64,000 nt of DNA from the NCBI GenBank assembly GCA_964387685.1, contig CAYLXK010000018.1, positions 1-64,000 on the forward strand, given 5' to 3'. The position numbers and the translations under genes were made by a program. Source of the stretch: Bryobacter sp964387685 (GTDB lineage Bacteria; Acidobacteriota; Terriglobia; Bryobacterales; Bryobacteraceae). Positions 33,280 through 41,607 of the stretch are shown piece after piece. The notes below the pieces were generated by a model. It was not told the origin of the DNA and ran no database searches. It saw only the letters and a program-made list of their open reading frames with translations. The first letter of the stretch is position 1, and each line of letters begins with the position of its first letter.

Positions 33280-35112
33280 GTGAAGCGAATTCTTAGCGGA
33301 TTGCTGTTGGCGAATGTGGCGCTGCTGGAGGCGCAAACGGCAGAGTTCGACTTTGCGGGGGCGCAGGGGTTTCTGGACCAATACTGCAAAGGCTGCCACA
33401 GCGGCAAGACGGCGACGGGCGGGTTTTCGCTGGACAAGATTCGAGACCGGGCGTCGTTTTTGAAGGAGACGCATAGCTGGACGCGCCTGCGGGCGCGGGT
33501 GGAGGCCGGAGAGATGCCGCCGAAGGGGGTGCCCGCGCCAAGCCTAGACGCTCGCGAGGCCTTGACCCGCTTTGTGGATGAAACGCTGCATACGGAGGCG
33601 TGCGCGGGCGGCATCCGCGTGGGACCGCGGCCGCTGCGAAGGCTGAACCGCGAAGAATATACCGCGAGTATTCAGAGCTTGCTCGATATCCATCTCGATA
33701 TTGGAGCCTCCCTACCGCAGGATGGCGCGGGGGGCGAAGGCTTCGACAATGCCGCGGAGACGTTGTTTTTATCGCCACTGCACGCCGAGAAATATCTGGA
33801 GACCGCGAAGCTGGCGATGGATTTTGCGGCCAAAGAATTTAAGAGCCGCGCGCGGATTCTGGTGGCGCAGCCGGGCCGGGGGATGAGCGAAGAGCAAGCG
33901 GCGAACAAGATTGTGCGGGCCTTTCTACCGAAGGCCTTCCGGAGGCCCGTGGAGGAGGCCGAGTACGCGCCGTATCTGGCGCTGTATCGGACGGCACGCC
34001 AGCAAGGAGATGCGTTTGAGCCGGCGGTTTTCTTTATGCTGCGGGCCGCCTTGGTATCGCCGCATTTCCTCTTCCGCTCCGAGCCGGGGCAGTATGCGCT
34101 AGCGGCGCGGCTTTCTTATTTTTTGTGGGGCAGCATTCCCGATGAACTGCTACGAGATCTAGCGGCGAGCAAGCAGTTGAATTCGCCTACGGTGTTGAAG
34201 GCTTTGATTCCGCGGATGCTGCGCGACGACCGGTCGGGGAATTTTGCGCTGCGCTTTGTTGGGCAGTGGCTGCATTTGCGGGATTTGGCGGGCGACAAGG
34301 CGCCGGACGCGAAGCTGTTCCCGATGTATGCGAGCGATGAGGAGTTGCGTGGGGATATTCGCTTGCAACCTGTCTATTTCTTCCGTGAATTGCTGCTGCG
34401 GGACCTGCCGGTGACGTATTTGATCGACTCGGATGCGACGATTGGAACTTCCAATCTGGCCAAGCATTTCGGTTTGACCCTGCCGCTGGATAAGGGCCGC
34501 GCGAAGCAACCGCAATGGGTGGCGTTACCGCCGGGAAGCAAGCGGGGGGGCGTGCTGGGCATGCCGGCGGTGCTGGCAGTGTCTTCCTATCCGTACCGGA
34601 CGAGCCCGGTGCTGCGGGGCGCGTTTATTTTGGATGCGATCTTGGGGACGCCTCCCCCACCGCCGCCTGCGAACGTGCCGCCGCTCGAAGAGAGTCCAGC
34701 CGGGGAGGCGCCGAAGAGCGTGCGGGAGCGATTGACGGCGCATCGGGCGAACGCGGTGTGCGCATCGTGCCATGCGCGGATAGACCCTTTGGGTTTTGCG
34801 CTGGAGAACTTCGATTCGATTGGGCGCTGGCGCGAGGAAGACGCGGGCAAGCCGATTGATAACTCGGGGCGAATGCACGACGGACGCGAGTTTGCAGGCT
34901 CCGATGCGCTGAAGGCGGTGCTACTGGAAAAGAAGGACGTCTTTTTGCGGAACCTGACCAATAAGCTGCTGGGCTATGCTCTGGGCCGGGGCCTGACGCT
35001 CCAGGACTCCTGCGTGGTGGATGCAATTGTCGAAGAAGTGAAGCAGAATGGCTATAGCAGCCGGAAGCTGATTGAGGCCATTGTGTTAAGCGCTCCATTC
35101 AGGCAAGAGTAG
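33280..35112 (+). CDS. Secreted cytochrome-c-like protein of the DUF1587/1592/1588/1585 group
   Basis: A 610-aa exported protein (signal peptide ILSGLLLANVALLEA) starting at GTG 33280. The N-terminal heme-binding-like motif is CKGCHSG (about residues 38-44), then PLRRLNREEYTASIQSLLD (DUF1587), DUF1595/DUF1592 region (residues ~200-400), DUF1588 (residues ~430-530 with CASCHARIDPLGFALENFD) and DUF1585 (C-terminal). The second CxxCH in DUF1588 makes two potential c-type hemes. This architecture is highly amplified in Planctomycetes and Acidobacteria, nearly always followed by a DUF1552 gene, as here. No reaction is known; redox or extracellular polymer degradation has been proposed. Confidence 0.92.
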   Translation: MKRILSGLLLANVALLEAQTAEFDFAGAQGFLDQYCKGCHSGKTATGGFSLDKIRDRASFLKETHSWTRLRARVEAGEMPPKGVPAPSLDAREALTRFVDETLHTEACAGGIRVGPRPLRRLNREEYTASIQSLLDIHLDIGASLPQDGAGGEGFDNAAETLFLSPLHAEKYLETAKLAMDFAAKEFKSRARILVAQPGRGMSEEQAANKIVRAFLPKAFRRPVEEAEYAPYLALYRTARQQGDAFEPAVFFMLRAALVSPHFLFRSEPGQYALAARLSYFLWGSIPDELLRDLAASKQLNSPTVLKALIPRMLRDDRSGNFALRFVGQWLHLRDLAGDKAPDAKLFPMYASDEELRGDIRLQPVYFFRELLLRDLPVTYLIDSDATIGTSNLAKHFGLTLPLDKGRAKQPQWVALPPGSKRGGVLGMPAVLAVSSYPYRTSPVLRGAFILDAILGTPPPPPPANVPPLEESPAGEAPKSVRERLTAHRANAVCASCHARIDPLGFALENFDSIGRWREEDAGKPIDNSGRMHDGREFAGSDALKAVLLEKKDVFLRNLTNKLLGYALGRGLTLQDSCVVDAIVEEVKQNGYSSRKLIEAIVLSAPFRQE

Positions 35113-35160
35113 GGTCAGGCAGGAATAGGGCGAAGAACGCGTCGAGGAGGCAGGAAGGCG

Positions 35161-36480
35161 ATGACAAAAGTGGAACTTACGCGGCGGAGCGTACTGCGGG
35201 GCGCGGGCGTGGCGCTGGGCTTGCCCTGGATGGAAGCCATGGCGGCGACGGCGAAAGACCCGGTGCGCATGGCGATGTTGTACATGCCGAACGGCGTGAA
35301 TCCGCATCATTGGGCGCCGGACGGGACAGGCAAGGATTTCCAACTGTCGAAGACGCTCGAACCGCTGGCCCCGTATAGGAACAAGATGGTCGTGCTCGAG
35401 AATCTCTGGAACGAAGGCTCCAAGAGCGGCGACGGGCACTACGTAAAGGAAAGCGCGTTTCTGACCTGCCAGACGATCAAGAAGACGCCCGGGGCCGATA
35501 TCGCTAACGGTGTATCGGTGGACCAACTGGCGGCGCAGAGGATTGCGGGGGAAACTCCGCTGCCCTCGCTGGAACTGGGCGTGACGCCGGTGGCGATTGG
35601 CGTGGACGCGGTGGTGGGCTATACGAGAATCTACGGTTCGCATATTGCCTGGAGCACGCCGACGACGCCGCTGGCGCGGGAACTGAATCCGCGGGCGGTG
35701 TATGAGCGCTTGTACCGGGCCTCCGCCGGTTTGGGTGCGGATGCGGCGAAGAAGGATGCGTTGTTGCTGGACCGCGTGCTGGGGGATGCCCAGACGTTGC
35801 GCACGAAAGTGGGCACGGAAGACCGGCATCGCCTGGACGAATATCTCGGAGTAATGCGTTCGCTCGAACAGCGGGTGGAACAAGCGGGCAGCGCCAAGCA
35901 GCGTTCCTGGAAAGCGAAGGCGAAGCTGGACCCGAAGGCCGCGCCGCCGGAGCATCCGGCCGACCACGCCGAGCATGTGAAGTTGATGCTGGACATGATC
36001 GCGGTGGCCTTCCAAAGCGACACGACGCGCATTGCGACGTTTATGTTCGGCAACGCGGTGAGCAATGTGAGTTTCCGTTTTCTCGAAGGCGTGAGCGCGG
36101 GGCATCACGACGTCTCCCACCACGGCAAGGATGCCGACAAGCTGCGGCAGTATCAATTGATCAACGAGTGGCACGTGGCGCAATACGCCTACCTGTTGGG
36201 GCGCTTGGCCCAGATGGCGGAAGGCGAGACGAATGTGCTGGAGAACTCGATGGTGCTGTTTGGCTCCGCGCTGCAGGACGGGGACCGGCACTGGCCGCAT
36301 AATCTGCCGCTGGTGCTGGCGGGCGGCGGCGGGGGCCGTTTAATCGGGGGGCAGCGTTTGGTGTACGGGGAAGATACGCAACTGGCGAATTTGTATGTGT
36401 CTATGCTGGATGCCTTTGGCGCGCCGGTGGAGCGCTTTGCGGACAGCACGGGGCCACTGGCGGGGTTGATGCATACATGA
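35161..36480 (+). CDS. Tat-exported DUF1552 domain protein
   Basis: A 439-aa protein. The N-terminus LTRRSVLRGAGVALGLPWME is a twin-arginine signal, so it is exported folded, possibly with a cofactor. The DUF1552 signature is visible as MLYMPNGVNPHHWAPDG, ALLFxx-like VLENLWNEGSKSGDGHYVK, and the C-terminal HHDVSHHGKDADKLRQY. ATG 35161 has an AGGAGG-like ribosome site. It follows the DUF1592-type gene by 48 bp and overlaps the next gene (ATGA). The family is related to alkaline-phosphatase-like or DUF1501 proteins, but the active site is not established. Confidence 0.93.
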   Translation: MTKVELTRRSVLRGAGVALGLPWMEAMAATAKDPVRMAMLYMPNGVNPHHWAPDGTGKDFQLSKTLEPLAPYRNKMVVLENLWNEGSKSGDGHYVKESAFLTCQTIKKTPGADIANGVSVDQLAAQRIAGETPLPSLELGVTPVAIGVDAVVGYTRIYGSHIAWSTPTTPLARELNPRAVYERLYRASAGLGADAAKKDALLLDRVLGDAQTLRTKVGTEDRHRLDEYLGVMRSLEQRVEQAGSAKQRSWKAKAKLDPKAAPPEHPADHAEHVKLMLDMIAVAFQSDTTRIATFMFGNAVSNVSFRFLEGVSAGHHDVSHHGKDADKLRQYQLINEWHVAQYAYLLGRLAQMAEGETNVLENSMVLFGSALQDGDRHWPHNLPLVLAGGGGGRLIGGQRLVYGEDTQLANLYVSMLDAFGAPVERFADSTGPLAGLMHT

Positions 36481-36872
36481 GCTGGTGGCTTGCACTGGCG
36501 CTAGCGGCGGACTTGAGCGGCACCTGGATTGGCAGCTTTGAGCCGAGGCCCGGGGTGAACGAGGACCTGGCCTTTCGCTTTGAGCAAAAGGGCGCGGTGC
36601 TGACGGGGAAGCAGTATGGCGACCAAAGCAGTTCGCCGCTGATCAAGGGCACGGTTTCGGGGGAGCTGGTGAGCTTTGTGCTGGTGCGGGCGGAGCAGGC
36701 GGGCAATGAAATCCACCAGACGCAGATTCGCTTTACGGGCCGATTGGTGGGCGAGGAGCTCGAGTTGACGCGCGAGCGGGAGAAGTCGACGCGTTCCGGA
36801 TCGGGAGCGATCGTGACGCTGAAGAATAATGTACGGCAGACGTTTCGGCTGAAACGGTTGACGGGCAACTAG
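36477..36872 (+). CDS. Small secreted protein, third gene of the DUF1592/DUF1552 operon
   Basis: A 131-aa protein with a short hydrophobic start (WWLALALAADL) that probably acts as a signal peptide, then a beta-rich, lipocalin-like pattern (LSGTWIGSFEPRP, LAFRFEQKGAVLTGKQYG). Similar 'G-x-W-x-G ... F-x-F-x-x-x-G-x-x-L-T-G' proteins are frequent in Acidobacteria and have no assigned role. Its ATG overlaps the DUF1552 stop. Its TAG shares the bases CTAG (36869-36872) with the stop of the convergent ankyrin gene. Confidence 0.72.
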   Translation: MSWWLALALAADLSGTWIGSFEPRPGVNEDLAFRFEQKGAVLTGKQYGDQSSSPLIKGTVSGELVSFVLVRAEQAGNEIHQTQIRFTGRLVGEELELTREREKSTRSGSGAIVTLKNNVRQTFRLKRLTGN

Positions 36873-38281
36873 GCGAGCAGCGCGGCCAATTGGGTGTGGG
36901 AGCGGCGGAGAGCCCAGTCCCGGGGGGTGAGCCCTTCGTCATCGCGGGCTTGGGGGTCAGCGCCGAATTCCAGGCATAGCTTGGCCATCTCGAGGTTCCC
37001 TGCCCCGGCGAGGCGATGGAGGGCGGTTGTGCCGAGCCAGTTAGGCGGGCGGGGGTCCTGGCCCTTTTCGAGCAGCCAGCGGGCGAAGTCGAGACTCGGC
37101 GCGCCATCGAAAGAGTAGCGGCGCAGTAGAGCGGGATCGCGGGCGAGGAAATGTTCGATCAAGTGGCGATGGCCCTCGACAACAGCTTGGCGGAAGGCAT
37201 CTTCCGGCAGCGCTTGGCCGGCGAGGATTTCCTCTACAAGCTCGATGTTGCCGTCGTAGCAGGCGATGTCCAAGGGGAGCTTGGCGCCGCGCGTTAGAAG
37301 GGCGTCCAGGAGCGCGGCTGGAGCCTTGTTTTGCTGCGCTCGCCAAAGGCAATTGCCCGAGGACTCGACAGCGCCGTTGACGTCGGCGCCGCGCTCGATC
37401 AGAAGCTGGGCGATTTCATAGTGGCGGTTGCCAATGGCTTCGAGCAAGGCGCCGCCGAAGGGGGCGAGGGGTTCGGGCTGATTCGGGTTGGCGCCCCGCT
37501 CGAGCAGGAATTCGACTAAGGCGCGATGGCCCGCTGCGGCAGCGTTTCGCAAGGGGAGACCGTTGTAATAGCCGGTGTGGGCGGGGAGGCGATTGACGGC
37601 CTCCGGGTCGGCGTCGAGGAGTTCGCGCACCCGCGCGACGTCGCCGAGTTTGGAAGCCATGCTGAGGTCATAGGAGGCGCCGCGGGCCAACAGGTAGCCG
37701 ATTAAGACGGTATGTGGGCGCAGAGCTTCCGCCGGGAGGTCGCGCCCACCGCGGTAATGGTAATCGCCATTGCTGAGATGAAGGGCGGTGGCGCCATCGG
37801 GACGGGCGGCATCGATGTCGGCGCCTTGGGCCAGAAGGCGATCGATGAGGCCGAGCTGCCGCGTCATCACCGCCCAGTGAAAAGGGCGATTGCCGCGATG
37901 GTCGCCGCCGCCCAGCAAGGCTGGATCGATCTCGACGGGCTCGCGGGCGCGGATGCGGGCGGCCAAGGCGGCTACGGCGGGATCGTAGCCGATGTGCTCC
38001 GCCACCAAGGGGTGGGGCGGGTCTTGGTCTAAACGGGTGGGCTCAGCGCCGTTCGTGAGCAGGAAGCGGATGACGTCGCGGCGATCGTGTTGGACCGCGA
38101 AGTGGAGGGGCGTGCGGTATTTGTACTCGCATTCGACGAGGGCCGGGTGGGAGGCGGCCAGGGCTTGGACGCGGGCCAGAACTCCGTCGGCCGCGGCACG
38201 GAACATCGCCCAAACGTCGACGCCGCGGCCACGGGACCAGGGGAGGTAGGCTTCCGTGTTGAGGGCTTCGGGCTGCGTCAC
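36869..38281 (-). CDS. Ankyrin-repeat protein coupled to a PepSY membrane protein
   Basis: A 470-aa protein made almost entirely of about 11-12 ankyrin repeats (e.g. TPLHFAVQHDRRDVIRFLL, ALLEAIGNRHYEIAQLLIER, TALHRLAGAGNLEMAKLCLE), without signal peptide or membrane segment, so cytoplasmic. The start is GTG 38281, which overlaps the stop of the PepSY gene as GTGA; a longer frame reaching into that gene is antisense-free but reads it out of frame and is rejected. Ankyrin proteins act as protein-binding scaffolds; target unknown. Co-translation with a PepSY protein is unusual. Confidence 0.88.
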   Translation of the reverse strand: MTQPEALNTEAYLPWSRGRGVDVWAMFRAAADGVLARVQALAASHPALVECEYKYRTPLHFAVQHDRRDVIRFLLTNGAEPTRLDQDPPHPLVAEHIGYDPAVAALAARIRAREPVEIDPALLGGGDHRGNRPFHWAVMTRQLGLIDRLLAQGADIDAARPDGATALHLSNGDYHYRGGRDLPAEALRPHTVLIGYLLARGASYDLSMASKLGDVARVRELLDADPEAVNRLPAHTGYYNGLPLRNAAAAGHRALVEFLLERGANPNQPEPLAPFGGALLEAIGNRHYEIAQLLIERGADVNGAVESSGNCLWRAQQNKAPAALLDALLTRGAKLPLDIACYDGNIELVEEILAGQALPEDAFRQAVVEGHRHLIEHFLARDPALLRRYSFDGAPSLDFARWLLEKGQDPRPPNWLGTTALHRLAGAGNLEMAKLCLEFGADPQARDDEGLTPRDWALRRSHTQLAALLA

Positions 38282-39441
38282 GAGACGAGTTCCGCAACGC
38301 GTTCCGGAGCGGGCGCGGCGCCGCGTTTCCGTTTTTTCGAGAGCGAACGGTTCCACCACATCAGGAGGCCGGAGACAAAGAGGATGCTGGGGGCGAGGCC
38401 GACAACGATCCAGAGGATGCGCGTGGGATGTCCCCAAAAGGTGCCGAAGTGGAGGCCAAAGATGTCGCGCTGGAGGCGCGAAGCGAGCGGCACGTCTTTA
38501 TGCAAGCTAACCCGCACGACTTGGGCCGTGTAGGGATCGACATAGACGGGGTTGTCGCCCTGGGTACGCCAATCGCCGGGCAGCAGATGGTGGAGCGTGT
38601 GCACCTCGTTTGGTTTGGCGGCGAAGCGGAAGAGGGTGGGCGTGGAGTTGGGGATGGCGGCGATGGCGGCAGCCAGGCTCAGGTCGAGGCTGGCATAGGC
38701 GACGCCGGGCTGCGGCTTGACGCGCGGGGTGGCGATTTTGGCGGGAGTGCCGGTGAGGGATTCGAGCAGCCATTCATAGGTCTGCGGGAAGCTCCAATAG
38801 GCGCCGGTTATAGCGAGCAGGATCACGGCCGCCGAGGTGGCGAAGCCGGTGAGTTTGTGTAGGTCGTAATTCTGGCGCTTCCAGCGCGCGCGGGTTTCGT
38901 AAACGAAGCCCTGCTTCCAGAAGCGGCGTCCCGGCCACCAAACGACGAGACCGCTGAGGCTGGCTAGAGTGAGCGCCATGCCGCCCCAGCCATTTAAGAC
39001 CTCGCCCAAGGGGCCGAGCAGCAGATGGACGTGGAGATCGTAGACCCATTGCAGGAATTTGTTCCGGTAGCGATCTTCACCCAGAATGACGTTGCGATAG
39101 GGATCGACATAAACCTGGACGCGGCCCTCTTGCTTGCCCTGGAGGCGGAAAGACCAAGTGTCGCCGGGCTGCCAGTAGAGATAGACGTTCTGGAGCTGGA
39201 GGCGCGGGTAGGCCGCGCGTACCTTTTCGACCATGGCGGCGAAGGATTGCCGCTGGGCCAAGGGCTCCACGCGGACCAGGCGCGGAATCATCTGTCGTTC
39301 CAGCTCTTTCTTATAGACGATGGCGCTGCCGGTAAGGCAGACCAGGGCAAAGTAGGCGCCTAGGGAGACGCCCAGCCAGAGGTGGACCTGGAAGAGGGCC
39401 TTACGCCACCAGAGTTTACGGGGTTCGCGCCAGAAGCTCAT
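38278..39441 (-). CDS. PepSY-associated transmembrane protein (siderophore/iron-related)
   Basis: A 387-aa inner-membrane protein with four main TM helices: QVHLWLGVSLGAYFALVCL near residue 20, GGMALTLASLSGLVVWWPG near 155, KLTGFATSAAVILLAITGAY near 205, and LWIVVGLAPSILFVSGLLMW near 345. PepSY domains lie between. ATG 39441 is preferred since MSFWREPRKLWWRKA is the usual basic start. Histidines in TM1 (H23) and later helices may bind heme as in the ferric-reductase-like branch. Family members often accompany TonB-dependent siderophore receptors; none is present here. The stop overlaps the start of the ankyrin gene. Confidence 0.9.
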   Translation of the reverse strand: MSFWREPRKLWWRKALFQVHLWLGVSLGAYFALVCLTGSAIVYKKELERQMIPRLVRVEPLAQRQSFAAMVEKVRAAYPRLQLQNVYLYWQPGDTWSFRLQGKQEGRVQVYVDPYRNVILGEDRYRNKFLQWVYDLHVHLLLGPLGEVLNGWGGMALTLASLSGLVVWWPGRRFWKQGFVYETRARWKRQNYDLHKLTGFATSAAVILLAITGAYWSFPQTYEWLLESLTGTPAKIATPRVKPQPGVAYASLDLSLAAAIAAIPNSTPTLFRFAAKPNEVHTLHHLLPGDWRTQGDNPVYVDPYTAQVVRVSLHKDVPLASRLQRDIFGLHFGTFWGHPTRILWIVVGLAPSILFVSGLLMWWNRSLSKKRKRGAAPAPERVAELVS

Positions 39442-39503
39442 GAGGATCGCTCTGGGAAATAGCTTAGCTTGCGGGGCTATGAGGCGGGGAGGATAATTGA
39501 GGC

Positions 39504-39827
39504 ATGGCCGCACTGGTGGAGACGATGCCGATCGCGATGGACGAGCACGGGATTTACCGTGTGGGGGGAACGAGAATCACGATGGACTCTATTGTCCGAG
39601 AGTTCAAGGCCGGTCGTACCCCTGAAGAAATTGTGACAGAGCTGCAAAGCGTGGAATTGAGCGACGTCCATTTCGTTCTGGGCTATTATCTGCGGCATAC
39701 CGAGGATGTAGAAGCTTATTTGGCAGAGCGGCGCCGGGTGCAAGAAGCGTTGCTGGCCGCCCATCCCGAGTGGCAGCCCGAAGGCCTGAAAGAGCGGCTT
39801 TCGGCGAGGCAAAAATTAGCTTTGTGA
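39504..39827 (+). CDS. DUF433-family antitoxin
   Basis: A 107-aa protein with the DUF433 helix-turn-helix fold: RVGGTRITMDSIVREFKAGR, PEEIVTELQSVELSDVHFV and LGYYLRHTEDVEAYLAERR. DUF433 proteins are the antitoxin partners of DUF5615 PIN-like toxins (VapB45/VapC45 type), and this is the arrangement here, with a GTGA overlap to the toxin gene. A short inverted repeat (ATAGC at 39459-39463 and GCTAT at 39476-39480) lies upstream and could be part of an operator; this is weak. Normally such antitoxins repress their own promoter. Confidence 0.9.
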   Translation: MAALVETMPIAMDEHGIYRVGGTRITMDSIVREFKAGRTPEEIVTELQSVELSDVHFVLGYYLRHTEDVEAYLAERRRVQEALLAAHPEWQPEGLKERLSARQKLAL

Positions 39828-40174
39828 AGTGGCTGGCTGACGAGAACTTCAGCGGCATCGTGGTGAGGGCTTTGCGCGCCCGGATACCAGAAATCGATAT
39901 TGTGCGCGCTCAGGATCTTGAGTTTATCCGCGGCCAAGATGACGATACGCTACTCGCGTGGGCGACGCGAACCGGCAGAATTGTATTGACCCATGATGCT
40001 TCGACAATGCTGCCTGCGGTAAAACGGCAGTTCCACAGTTTGGGGCAATGTTGCGCGGTGGTCGTGGTGCCCACCGACCTTGCAGTCGCGCAAGCGCTCG
40101 GAGACATCCAATTGCTGGAATGCTGTGGCGTCCCAGAGGATTTCAGCGCCACGATGATCCACCTGCCACTTTAG
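39824..40174 (+). CDS. DUF5615 PIN-like toxin
   Basis: A 116-aa PIN-like RNase candidate from GTG 39824 (overlapping the antitoxin stop). Conserved acidic residues: MKWLADENFSG (D6, E7) at the N-terminus, RAQDLEFIRGQDDDTLL, and RIVLTHDASTM. These form the Mg-binding active site of DUF5615/VapC45 proteins, which probably cleave RNA. The last four bases TTAG are shared with the stop (TAA on the minus strand) of the convergent amino-acid permease gene. Confidence 0.88.
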   Translation: MKWLADENFSGIVVRALRARIPEIDIVRAQDLEFIRGQDDDTLLAWATRTGRIVLTHDASTMLPAVKRQFHSLGQCCAVVVVPTDLAVAQALGDIQLLECCGVPEDFSATMIHLPL

Positions 40175-41607
40175 GCCAGGTTACTGCGCGTGCGGCTATA
40201 GGCGAAGTAGACGACAAAGCCGATGAGCATCCAGACCAGCGCTGTGAGTTGGGTGACGCGATCGAGCCCGACGATCATCGCCGAGCAGATCACGACGGCC
40301 AGGATCGGCACCAAAGGCACGAGCGGCGTGCGGAATGGCCGCGGAAGCGCGGGGTTGCTTTTGCGCATGACCCAGACGCCCACGCTGACCAGCACGAAGG
40401 CGAAGAGGGTGCCGATGGAAGTGAGGTCGCCCGTGATGTCGCCGGGCAGTAGGACGGCGATCAGGCCCACGAAGAGGAAGAGGATCATGTTGGACTTGTA
40501 GGGCGTACGGAACTTGGGGTGCAATTCGCTGAAGACTTTGGGCAGCAGTCCGTCGTTGGCCATGGAGAAGAAGACGCGGCTTTGGCCCAGGAGCATGACC
40601 AGAATGACGCTGGAAAAACCCGCGAGGATGGCTACCGTGACGAGAGTTGCGAGCCACGAGAAACCCGGCATGTACTTGGTGATGGCGTAGGCGACGCTGG
40701 CTTCTTTGCCGGCGACTTTGAATTCCTGCCAGTTGGCGATGCCGGTCAGGACGTGGCCAAAGAGAATGTAGAGCACGGTGCAGACCGCGAGCGAACCCAT
40801 GATGCCGATGGGCATATCGCGCTCGGGCTTCTTGGCTTCCTGGGCGGCCGTGGAGACGGCGTCGAAGCCGATGAAGGCGAAGAAAACGATACCCGCGCCA
40901 CGCAGGACGCCGCCCCAGCCGTGTTTGAAGAAATCTTCGTGGCCGGGCGTGCCATCGGGGATCAAGTAGGGCACGTGATTGGCGGGGTTGACGAATTGCC
41001 AGCCCAAGGCGATGAAGAGAATTACGATGGCAACCTTTACGAAAACAATGAGGGCATTGGCTTTGGCCGATTCCTCGGTGCCCTTGATGAGCAGCAGCGT
41101 CAAGACCAAGAGAATAAACAAAGCGGGCGCGTTGAAGATGCCGTGTACGCCATCGGGTGAGACTTGGAGCGGGGAGTGGCACCATTCATAAGGGATCGCG
41201 CCGCCCACGAGCTTGTTCAGATATTCGCTCCAGGCAATGGCGACGGTGGCCGCGCCGAGAGCGTACTCAAGAACGAGCGCCCAACCAATGGTCCAGGCCG
41301 TCATCTCGCCCATCGTGCAGTAGGCGTAGGTGTAGGCGCTGCCGGCGATGGGAATCATGGCGGCGAATTCCGCGTAGCAGAGGCCGGCGAAGGCGCAGCC
41401 GATGGCGGCGACGATGAAGGAAAGCGTCACGCCGGCGCCCGCGGCTTCCGAGGCGGCGGCGGCGGTGCGGACGAAGAGTCCCGCCCCGATGATGGCGCCA
41501 ATGCCCAGGGCGACCAGATTTTTGGCGTCCAAGGTCCTCTTTAATCCTTTAGCATCGGCGGCCTGGCGGAGCAGGCCCTCGACGGATTTCGTTCGATTCA
41601 GACTCAT
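40171..41607 (-). CDS. APC-superfamily amino acid permease (cationic amino acid type)
   Basis: A 478-aa protein with 12-13 TM helices. Start ATG 41607 overlaps the stop of the upstream permease (ATGA); the frame continuing further upstream is noise. The sequence LDAKNLVALGIGAIIGAGLF (the GIGAIIGxG motif of TM1), SFIVAAIGCAFAGLCYAEFA and GSAYTYAYCTMGEMTAW match the CAT/YfnA group, importing cationic or neutral amino acids. It is the last gene of a minus-strand operon with another permease and a ThiE-like gene. Confidence 0.92.
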   Translation of the reverse strand: MSLNRTKSVEGLLRQAADAKGLKRTLDAKNLVALGIGAIIGAGLFVRTAAAASEAAGAGVTLSFIVAAIGCAFAGLCYAEFAAMIPIAGSAYTYAYCTMGEMTAWTIGWALVLEYALGAATVAIAWSEYLNKLVGGAIPYEWCHSPLQVSPDGVHGIFNAPALFILLVLTLLLIKGTEESAKANALIVFVKVAIVILFIALGWQFVNPANHVPYLIPDGTPGHEDFFKHGWGGVLRGAGIVFFAFIGFDAVSTAAQEAKKPERDMPIGIMGSLAVCTVLYILFGHVLTGIANWQEFKVAGKEASVAYAITKYMPGFSWLATLVTVAILAGFSSVILVMLLGQSRVFFSMANDGLLPKVFSELHPKFRTPYKSNMILFLFVGLIAVLLPGDITGDLTSIGTLFAFVLVSVGVWVMRKSNPALPRPFRTPLVPLVPILAVVICSAMIVGLDRVTQLTALVWMLIGFVVYFAYSRTRSNLA

